Program-made: the position numbers and the translations under genes
DNA from: a virus
Strand: one strand, 5' to 3'
Length of the DNA stretch: 32,598 nt
Virus record (IMG/VR): IMGVR_UViG_3300033153_004080
Span: 1 to 32,598 of that record
Notes under the pieces: generated by a model
The model's input: only the letters and a program-made list of their open reading frames with translations
Database searches by the model: none
Told to the model about the DNA's origin: nothing
Shown: piece by piece, positions 17,190-21,959 of the stretch
Numbering within the stretch: the first letter of the stretch is position 1
Layout of the letters: every line of letters begins with the position of its first letter

Positions 17190-17275
17190 ATATATGTTAA
17201 TTATCCTCCTAGATTATTAACATTATTTTCCCCTATAAGATCTTTAATACCATTTAGTCTTATAGGGGTTTTTTT
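17190..17275 (+). ncRNA. Putative small RNA with CCUCCU loop and intrinsic terminator
   Basis: A promoter motif (17169-17183) and a strong plus-strand terminator (17230-17275) bracket a non-coding stretch. A transcript starting near 17190 would be about 80-85 nt. Its first hairpin is GTTAATTAT (17196-17204) with ATTATTAAC (17213-17221), one mismatch, exposing loop CCTCCTAG, complementary to Shine-Dalgarno sequences. The second is the terminator stem. Its 3' end is antisense to the last five codons of the replication initiator gene. Start, existence and role are inferred. Confidence 0.45.
17230..17275 (+). terminator. Intrinsic terminator (plus strand)
   Basis: CCCCTATAAG (17230-17239) pairs perfectly with CTTATAGGGG (17259-17268) over a 19-base loop and is followed by seven T residues (17269-17275). 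The U-run is only on the plus strand; on the minus strand the stem is followed by AAAATAATG. It therefore terminates plus-strand transcription, although no protein gene on that strand precedes it directly. Confidence 0.8.
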
Positions 17276-18051
17276 CTGTTAAGAGACTGACCTAAACAAT
17301 TATAAATATACATATACCCAACATCATTCTCTTTAAACTTATCAGGTTTAAATCTAATAGCTAAGTTATTAATCTCTTTCCTAATAACATCTTCTTTTAA
17401 ATCAGGAAAATAAGATTGTAGATCAGCAACAATATCAAAACTACTATTTCTTAACCACCTAAAGTCTCCCTCATCATTCCTAGATAAGAGTACACTTAAC
17501 TGACCTTCTGATAAGAGTTTCTCTGTTAACTTCTTAAGTGGCTCTTTTTTATTCTCAGAGAGTGACTCCGTAGGAGTCACGTTAGAAGAAGAAATGTCAC
17601 TCTCTATAGTGACAGAGTCAGAAATGTCTTTATCTTCTCTTATCTTATGTAATGTTATCTTATCTTCTTTTATCTTATCTTCTCTTATCTGTTTACCAGA
17701 GTTCTGTAATTTCACATAGTTATTATATGTGATTGTTACAACCTTGTTACTATGCTGTAACAAGTCAATCCCAAATATCTTAAGTTCTTTAATGAAACTT
17801 ATAATAGTTGCCTTATTTAGGTGCGAGAGTGTTACTAGTCTGTTCAGATTAAGTTCAAATTCTTGATCTAAAGTTGAGTCTTCTCCTCTTAATGTGAACG
17901 TGATGTAACTTTCTATTATGATGAGAAGCAACAATATTTTATGTTGGTTTCTACCTTCTAGTTCCCAAATGTCTTCAACAGCATCCGAGTGAAATAGGTG
18001 GGTATTAAATTTGAACCAAGGTTTTGGTCCTTCAATTTTTGTCTTAGCCAT
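17260..18051 (-). CDS. Replication initiator / replisome organiser (winged-helix type)
   Basis: The 263-residue product has an N-terminal domain (about residues 1-118) with helices and beta hairpin in a winged-helix arrangement (LNRLVTLSHLNKATIISFIKEL, then VVTITYNNYVKLQ), as in phage replication organisers. A low-complexity linker rich in REDK/KEDK follows at about 119-142, then a Ser/Thr/Glu linker, and a C-terminal helical domain (about 165-255). The linker DNA is an iteron cluster, which matches phages whose origin lies inside the initiator gene. No helicase or polymerase is encoded nearby, so it presumably recruits host proteins. AAGGAG precedes the ATG. Confidence 0.7.
   Translation of the reverse strand: MAKTKIEGPKPWFKFNTHLFHSDAVEDIWELEGRNQHKILLLLIIIESYITFTLRGEDSTLDQEFELNLNRLVTLSHLNKATIISFIKELKIFGIDLLQHSNKVVTITYNNYVKLQNSGKQIREDKIKEDKITLHKIREDKDISDSVTIESDISSSNVTPTESLSENKKEPLKKLTEKLLSEGQLSVLLSRNDEGDFRWLRNSSFDIVADLQSYFPDLKEDVIRKEINNLAIRFKPDKFKENDVGYMYIYNCLGQSLNRKKPL
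17558..17692. other. Candidate replication origin: iterons plus inverted repeats
   Basis: Inside the initiator gene, the hexamer TTATCT (AGATAA on the coding strand) occurs seven times at 17630, 17640, 17655, 17660, 17670, 17675 and 17685, with all spacings multiples of five. A 16-base unit TTATCTTCTCTTATCT is perfectly repeated (17630-17645 and 17675-17690), and TTATCTTATCTTCT twice (17655-17668 and 17670-17683). Beside them lie GTGACTCC-GTA-GGAGTCAC (17562-17580) and TGTCACT-CTCTAT-AGTGACA (17595-17614). This resembles the lambda O-gene type of origin. Confidence 0.55.
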
Positions 18052-18064
18052 TTTAAAAATCTCC

Positions 18065-18101
18065 TTGACAAGACGTTATCAATTAAGTTACGGTTTGTCA
18101 A
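18065..18101 (-). promoter_or_regulatory. Promoter and operator-like inverted repeat before the replication initiator
   Basis: On the minus strand TTGACA (18101-18096) is followed after 17 bases by TAACGT (18078-18073), a perfect -35 with a weak -10. The -35 is half of a perfect inverted repeat, TTGACAA (18065-18071) and TTGTCAA (18095-18101), with centres 30 bp apart. The second arm lies just after the -10 and overlaps the AAGGAG of the initiator gene. A regulator bound to both arms would cover the promoter. Confidence 0.5.
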
Positions 18102-18138
18102 CTTTAATAAATCCCCTGTATCCATGATGCAGTGTACC

Positions 18139-18168
18139 TTGACGGAGTGTTTTAAACTTTGATATAAT
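18139..18168 (+). promoter_or_regulatory. Early sigma-70 promoter for the rightward operon
   Basis: TTGACG (18139-18144), an 18-base spacer, and a consensus TATAAT (18163-18168). Transcription should begin about seven bases later, just before the AGGAG of the first gene. This is the strongest host-type promoter in the window. Confidence 0.85.
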
Positions 18169-18186
18169 GTGGCTCTAGGAGAAGAG

Positions 18187-18528
18187 ATGAATTTACAAAT
18201 GGCTAAGAAACTTTCAGATTCTAAAGTAGAATTTATTGAGAAGAAAAAGATATATGAGGTAACGAACATTTCTAACCTTATAAGTCTACGGTGTACAAAA
18301 GAGGGCGGTGTTTTAGTTTACACTATCTACCAAGACTCTCTTAAGCAAGATCAATTCGTAACCTTATTAAAGTATATAAAGACACACATGATTGATCAAG
18401 GTTACAGTGTTGACAGAATCCCACATAATAGAACTGATTGCTACATCTTTCTATTTAGTTGGGAAAAGACTGTTGATGACATTTTATCTGAGAGTGTTGA
18501 AGAGACTATGGTAAGCGGACCAGTGTGA
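18187..18528 (+). CDS. Early hypothetical protein 1 (113 aa)
   Basis: First gene of the rightward operon. The ATG at 18187 has AGGAG five bases before it; a GTG at 18169 would fall before the expected transcription start. The product MNLQMAKKLSDSKVEFIEKK... is a small soluble alpha/beta protein without a recognised family. Early-expressed, unrecognised small phage genes often inhibit host functions, but nothing in the sequence says which. Confidence 0.75.
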   Translation: MNLQMAKKLSDSKVEFIEKKKIYEVTNISNLISLRCTKEGGVLVYTIYQDSLKQDQFVTLLKYIKTHMIDQGYSVDRIPHNRTDCYIFLFSWEKTVDDILSESVEETMVSGPV

Positions 18529-18818
18529 TAGAACATGAGATAACTCACCATTCTATAGACGGTAACATCACCATTGAGATTCATGATGAGAAACTTAACG
18601 CTCTCTTAAGAAGAAGAGGATGCTTTGAGATTTTTGATCCTGATTTAAATGGTTATGTTGACTTCTTCACAGGTACTACACCCTCTATGCCTGGAAGTCA
18701 CTATCAAGTAGTGAGAGTCTTAAAGACGCTTGGTAACTTAAAGAGGTACAACTTTATAGAGTTGTTGTTTGGGCTACCAAGAAAAGAAGAAGAGTATAAA
18801 GGTGGTTACTTATTTTGA
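18525..18818 (+). CDS. Early hypothetical protein 2 (97 aa)
   Basis: Starts at a GTG that overlaps the previous stop (GTGTGA), so translation is coupled. The product MIEHEITHHSIDGNITIEIH... has a beta-rich start, a basic patch (LLRRRGCFEIF) and a helical end. Its own stop overlaps the TTG start of the next gene in the same manner. No family recognised. Confidence 0.7.
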   Translation: MIEHEITHHSIDGNITIEIHDEKLNALLRRRGCFEIFDPDLNGYVDFFTGTTPSMPGSHYQVVRVLKTLGNLKRYNFIELLFGLPRKEEEYKGGYLF

Positions 18819-19171
18819 AACCGTGGGGATGGAGTTTATCCGTAGATTTAAAATCCTGTAACTCTGATCTCATTAGAGATGCAGAAGCTATTAAAAATTT
18901 TGTTGTTGAACTCTGTAATTTAATCGAAATGAAACGCTATGGCGAATGTCATGTAATTAACTTCGGTGAAGATCCTGATGTGGCAGGATTTTCAATGTTT
19001 CAACTGATAGAGACTAGTAACATTAGTGCTCATTTCGTTAACAAGACTAACGCCATTTATTTGGACGTGTTCTCCTGTAAAGAGTATGACCCCCAAATGG
19101 TCGCCCAATTTGCAGAAATCTACTTTGAAGCCCAATCCTATCAAACAAACTTTATTGAAAGACTCGCCTAA
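18815..19171 (+). CDS. Second SpeD-family protein (divergent AdoMet decarboxylase homologue)
   Basis: The 118-residue product begins WGWSLSVDLKSCNSDLIRDA (residues 4-23), the N-terminal VDxxxC strand of SpeD. LIETSNISAHF matches LLAESHLSIHT of the canonical SpeD without gaps through to DVFSC: S68 is the would-be pyruvoyl serine, H73 is at +5 and C88 at +20, as in T. maritima. However the residue before the serine is Thr rather than Glu, the next is Asn rather than His, and TYPED is replaced by FVNKT. It starts at TTG overlapping the previous stop. It could be a decarboxylase with another substrate (ornithine, arginine), an AdoMet decarboxylase, or a subunit that regulates the other SpeD. Confidence 0.82.
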   Translation: MKPWGWSLSVDLKSCNSDLIRDAEAIKNFVVELCNLIEMKRYGECHVINFGEDPDVAGFSMFQLIETSNISAHFVNKTNAIYLDVFSCKEYDPQMVAQFAEIYFEAQSYQTNFIERLA

Positions 19172-19200
19172 CTCCCCAGTATTATAGGGTAAAATAAATG

Positions 19201-19239
19201 TTGCACTGCATCCAGAAGTATGGTATCCTGATATCAGGA
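19201..19239 (+). promoter_or_regulatory. Promoter with overlapping 14-bp palindrome
   Basis: TTGCAC (19201-19206), 17 bases, TATCCT (19224-19229), 30 bases before the lipoprotein ATG. The -10 overlaps a perfect 14-bp palindrome, TCCTGATATCAGGA (19226-19239), a likely regulator binding site that would block or shape transcription of the lipoprotein and the genes behind it. Confidence 0.5.
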
Positions 19240-19258
19240 CTGAAACAACGGAGGATGA

Positions 19259-19594
19259 ATGAAAACAATTATAATGGCACTAACAATGATTATCTTAACT
19301 TCTTGTGGATCGACTAGCTATGTAAAAGTTGACCCTGTTAACATGAAGCGTTTTAACCATGACCAAAAGATGGTAGAGGGCTTATCGAGACAAGAGGTAC
19401 TGACTAGATTTGGTTCACCAGACCAAGCCTTTGAAACAACTTTCGGTACAAAAGGTGCGGTTGTTTGGAGATACCACCACAAGATATTCTGTTCTCATAA
19501 AGGGACAAGATGTGATGTTTATTTTAGAAACGATAGAGTAATTTATACGAGTAATTTTAGAATGGAATTTAATAATACCGTAGCAGGGAGATAA
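19259..19594 (+). CDS. BamE/SmpA-like lipoprotein
   Basis: The 111-residue product has a signal peptide with lipobox LTSC, the lipidated residue being C16. The mature part carries GLSRQEVLTRFGSPDQAFET (residues 41-60) and VVWRYHH, the signature of the SmpA/OmlA (BamE) domain fold, followed by two cysteines (C78, C85) and a beta-rich end. It would be exported and anchored in the outer or inner membrane of a Gram-negative host. Known phage lipoproteins block superinfection by binding outer-membrane receptors or act in lysis as spanins; the BamE likeness could also mean interference with outer-membrane protein assembly. GGAGG lies before the ATG. Confidence 0.82.
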   Translation: MKTIIMALTMIILTSCGSTSYVKVDPVNMKRFNHDQKMVEGLSRQEVLTRFGSPDQAFETTFGTKGAVVWRYHHKIFCSHKGTRCDVYFRNDRVIYTSNFRMEFNNTVAGR

Positions 19595-19596
19595 TA

Positions 19597-19785
19597 GTGT
19601 CTTTCTCTGATATGCGTACAGAACAGTTGGAACTCATACTCGAAGATGTAGAAGAGAGTATGGATGAAGAGATTCCAGATTCTGAAGAATGGGTAAGACT
19701 TAAACATTACCAAGGTAACTTAATAGTGATAATTGGATTTAGATTATCTAAGGAGAAGAAAAATGGCAAAGAAAGTAAGATTTGA
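19597..19785 (+). CDS. Acidic early hypothetical protein (62 aa)
   Basis: The product MSFSDMRTEQLELILEDVEE... starts at GTG with GGGAG seven bases upstream; an ATG five codons in (MRTEQ) is an alternative. Acidic first half, then helical, then basic (RLSKEKKNGKESKI). The last 23 bases overlap the next gene. No family recognised. Confidence 0.6.
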   Translation: MSFSDMRTEQLELILEDVEESMDEEIPDSEEWVRLKHYQGNLIVIIGFRLSKEKKNGKESKI

Positions 19786-20050
19786 AACGGTACAGGAACT
19801 AGAGGTATTAAAAATTAAGGCAGAGCTTGCATATGAACTCTACCACGAGTTGTGTAACAAGCTCTACAAGAAGCATGGGGAAGCTCAAATTTACTCTGAG
19901 ATGGAACCTGACGATCAAGGTAAAGCGTTCTTGCGAGTGTCTTTAATAGACAATGTGAAGAAGCTAGAGGCAGGTGAAGCTGTTGTTGGGATTAGTATGG
20001 TGAGAAGTCTAGGTGTTAAGATAGAACGTCTTAAAAACCAACCTAAATAG
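19763..20050 (+). CDS. Early helical hypothetical protein (95 aa)
   Basis: The product MAKKVRFETVQELEVLKIKA... starts at the ATG with AAGGAG before it, ten codons inside a longer open frame; the longer form lacks a ribosome site. Mostly helical with mixed charges, possibly a coiled coil at residues 8-30. No family recognised. Confidence 0.75.
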   Translation: MAKKVRFETVQELEVLKIKAELAYELYHELCNKLYKKHGEAQIYSEMEPDDQGKAFLRVSLIDNVKKLEAGEAVVGISMVRSLGVKIERLKNQPK

Positions 20051-20058
20051 GAGGATAT

Positions 20059-20301
20059 ATGACTAAAGAAGAATTGGAAAAGTTAATGACAGTGCATGGT
20101 ATTACTTACCTAGAGATCATTAAGATTTATGAAGGTAAAGGTGATGCTCTGAGTGCTTTAGCTATTACAAAAAAAGATGACCCTGTTAAGTTTACTATCC
20201 TACAGTACAACGAGGAAGATGGCTTCTCGGTTCTTACAGTTGACGATGACTTGTTAGAAACAAATATCTCTAGGGAAGCTTTTCTAAAAGATGTTAAATA
20301 A
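20059..20301 (+). CDS. Early hypothetical protein (80 aa)
   Basis: The product MTKEELEKLMTVHGITYLEI... has an N-terminal helix and then a beta-rich part (FTILQYNEEDGFSVLTVDDD). AGGAGG sits at the right distance from the ATG, predicting good expression. It precedes the separate promoter of the sigma gene. No family recognised. Confidence 0.75.
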   Translation: MTKEELEKLMTVHGITYLEIIKIYEGKGDALSALAITKKDDPVKFTILQYNEEDGFSVLTVDDDLLETNISREAFLKDVK

Positions 20302-20304
20302 AAG

Positions 20305-20334
20305 TTGACACACCACTAAGTCCTTCTATATCAT
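20305..20334 (+). promoter_or_regulatory. Sigma-70 promoter for the phage sigma gene
   Basis: TTGACA (20305-20310), 18 bases, TATCAT (20329-20334), followed 29 bases later by the sigma gene ATG. This lets the sigma factor be made from its own transcript in addition to read-through from the promoter at 18139. Confidence 0.75.
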
Positions 20335-20366
20335 AATATCATGAGCCAAGGATGGTGATATTATGA
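20331..20366 (+). promoter_or_regulatory. 11-bp inverted repeat covering promoter and start codon of the sigma gene
   Basis: TCATAATATCA (20331-20341) and TGATATTATGA (20356-20366) are perfect complements. The left arm overlaps the -10 and expected transcription start; the right arm contains the ATG (20363-20365). The 14-base loop carries the AAGGA ribosome site. As DNA it looks like an operator; as RNA in a read-through transcript it would bury the start codon, whereas RNA begun at the local promoter would lack most of the left arm. Confidence 0.7.
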
Positions 20367-20947
20367 AAGAAGTGTACACTTTAGAGGATCACTTAAAGTA
20401 TAATTCTGAAGATACCAAAAGAATTGTACTTAAGGTGTTCCCCCACATTCAGAAGTTCTACGACCTAGAAGATGTAAAGCAACATATGTATGAGAGATTT
20501 CACAAGAACCGCACCGTTCAAAGATGGGACTGTGATAAACCTGCTAAATACTCTACTTATATGTATAGGTGTATATCCAACTTTATTTTATCTTATTATC
20601 CCAAGAAACCTAGTTATGCTAATCGTTTAATCTCTGACAGTATTAGTCTAGAAACACCTGTTGCAGTAGATAGTTCTATGACTATTGGAGATACAATTGC
20701 TGACAAAGAAGTTAAGCAAGATATGTTATTAGATCTCCCCCATATTAGGACTAGCCTAGCGAAAGCCTCTAATAAAAGACAGAAACGAAAAGTAGCTTTA
20801 GATGAGTTATTTGAGTTCTATTTAAAAGGTTACACTGACACTGAAATAAGTAGAGCCAAGAACATCACTGTTGCAGGAGTTGGTTGTGCTAAAAGAGATT
20901 TACGAAAAGTTATGGTTAATATAGGTGTTACTTCTCTTTGCTATTAA
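20363..20947 (+). CDS. Phage-encoded RNA polymerase sigma factor (sigma-70 family, ECF-like)
   Basis: The 194-residue product should redirect host RNA polymerase to phage promoters. Region 2 lies at about residues 20-80: YDLEDVKQHMYERF (33-46) followed by WDCDKPAKYSTYMYRCISNF (55-74), the aromatic and polar residues that melt and bind the -10. Region 4 lies at about 144-185: LDELFEFYLKGYTDTEISRA with the helix-turn-helix IS-RAKNITVAGVGCAKRDLRKVM. The spacer between them lacks region 3, as in small alternative sigma factors. As the last gene of the early operon, with its own promoter and an operator-like inverted repeat, it is the likely early-to-late switch. It ends tail-to-tail with the lysis region, overlapping by 20 bases. 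Confidence 0.85.
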   Translation: MKEVYTLEDHLKYNSEDTKRIVLKVFPHIQKFYDLEDVKQHMYERFHKNRTVQRWDCDKPAKYSTYMYRCISNFILSYYPKKPSYANRLISDSISLETPVAVDSSMTIGDTIADKEVKQDMLLDLPHIRTSLAKASNKRQKRKVALDELFEFYLKGYTDTEISRAKNITVAGVGCAKRDLRKVMVNIGVTSLCY

Positions 20948-21152
20948 AAGGTGAGAACTTCTTTAAAGCTCTTAACACATCCCCCAATATAGGAGTAGCT
21001 AATAGCTTCTTCATAAAGCCATGATCTTTCTCATCAGGAATAAGATTATCAATAACTGTTCCGACAACAACAAGTGCTCCGAGTCCGATAAATAAATAGC
21101 TTACCCAAGGGGCTAGTGTCATTAAAAATTCTAATACTGGTGTCCACTCCAT
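20928..21152 (-). CDS. Small membrane protein, holin candidate (74 aa)
   Basis: The product MEWTPVLEFLMTLAPWVSYL... has one clear hydrophobic segment (about residues 8-35, WVSYLFIGLGALVVVGTVI) and a basic C-terminus (LKKFSPFNSKEK). Short, single-span, basic-tailed and last in the late transcript: these fit a holin or pinholin, which times lysis by permeabilising the membrane. No endolysin is recognised next to it, so the assignment is tentative. Confidence 0.55.
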   Translation of the reverse strand: MEWTPVLEFLMTLAPWVSYLFIGLGALVVVGTVIDNLIPDEKDHGFMKKLLATPILGDVLRALKKFSPFNSKEK

Positions 21153-21791
21153 TTACTTCTCCTTCTTGTAGTTCATCGAGTCTATCTTTAGCTTGTCTAA
21201 ATCCTTCTTAATATCTCTACCGATAATAAGTCCATTTATAGCTTTAGAATATACATAACTATTACCAGAATATTGCATTATCTGTTTCAAAGAGGATCTC
21301 TCATCCCCAAGTAAAGTGCTAAGTAGCTTAATATATATCCTGTGTAAGTAGGGTACTTTCTTAGCAAGTGTATCAAGTCGGTACAAATAGTTAAGAGGTG
21401 CATCGTCCATCTCTAGTCTTATTCCCCAAATATTTCCATTGATCTTTATATGATCTTTTATTGGGGTATGATTAAAGGTTAAGAAGAACTTCTCAGAGTT
21501 AATAAAAGCACTTAAAGACATCGCAATACCGCAATCTATTTCTTCATCATAGTCTGCAATAGTATCACAAATACTAATAAGCTCTCTAGCTTCCAATACT
21601 CGTAGAAACTCTAACTCGTGTTCTAGGTACTGCCTCTTAAAGTTGCAGTAATCTTCTCTGTTGTGAGTACGTCTTAATTTTATTATGTACTTTTTTAATC
21701 GGATAAATAGGTCGGGTTCTAGGGAGACATCTTCATTACAAATGCTCATGTCTTCACGGTCAATTTCAAACTTTCGGTATTTCTCTAGCAT
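21153..21791 (-). CDS. Hypothetical protein in lysis region (212 aa)
   Basis: The product MLEKYRKFEIDREDMSICNE... is soluble, Leu/Ile/Lys-rich and mostly helical, without signal peptide. I do not recognise a peptidoglycan hydrolase motif (no clear E-D-T lysozyme triad or amidase zinc ligands). It lies between two small membrane proteins and ends one base from the next gene's start, so it may be a lysis factor or an unfamiliar lysin. The start lacks a Shine-Dalgarno and is 6 bases after the upstream stop, suggesting translational coupling. Confidence 0.6.
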   Translation of the reverse strand: MLEKYRKFEIDREDMSICNEDVSLEPDLFIRLKKYIIKLRRTHNREDYCNFKRQYLEHELEFLRVLEARELISICDTIADYDEEIDCGIAMSLSAFINSEKFFLTFNHTPIKDHIKINGNIWGIRLEMDDAPLNYLYRLDTLAKKVPYLHRIYIKLLSTLLGDERSSLKQIMQYSGNSYVYSKAINGLIIGRDIKKDLDKLKIDSMNYKKEK

Positions 21792-21797
21792 GTTATA

Positions 21798-21959
21798 TTA
21801 TAACAAGATTAGCTTCCACCCTACACTTACAATAATACTTACCGCAGTAGTGATACCTATGAGTTCCCACTTGAACCTGAGAAGGCTCTTTACATCTCTT
21901 TTGACTTCTTTAAGGTCGTCTATGATCATCTGATGTACTTGTTCGTGGTCATTGCTCAT
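21798..21959 (-). CDS. XhlA-like holin-associated small membrane protein (53 aa)
   Basis: The product MSNDHEQVHQMIIDDLKEVK... has a helical, charged N-terminal half likely to be a coiled coil (IDDLKEVKRDVKSLLRFKWE) and one C-terminal membrane segment (LIGITTAVSIIVSVGWKLIL), the plan of XhlA-type holin partners. The ATG shares a base with the stop of the preceding 628-residue gene (TAATG). At 53 residues it is easily overlooked, but coupling and composition support it. Confidence 0.68.
   Translation of the reverse strand: MSNDHEQVHQMIIDDLKEVKRDVKSLLRFKWELIGITTAVSIIVSVGWKLILL

Noticed and set aside
17106-17229. Hidden minus-strand small gene with AGGAGG near 17205
   Set aside because: No ATG, GTG or TTG follows at a workable distance; the AGGAGG is better explained as the complement of the CCTCCT hairpin loop.
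17958-18269. Minus-strand 103-residue open frame overlapping the divergent promoter region
   Set aside because: It runs through both promoters and overlaps genes on both sides in other frames; no ribosome site.
20548-20562. Eighth copy of the late motif, ATACTCTACTTATAT on the plus strand
   Set aside because: Fourteen of fifteen positions match but it lies inside the sigma gene encoding conserved region-2 residues, with no plus-strand gene downstream. Probably coincidence, though autoregulatory binding is not excluded.
21685-21933. Plus-strand 82-residue open frame
   Set aside because: It is antisense to the start of the 212-residue gene and the XhlA-like gene, with no promoter or ribosome site.
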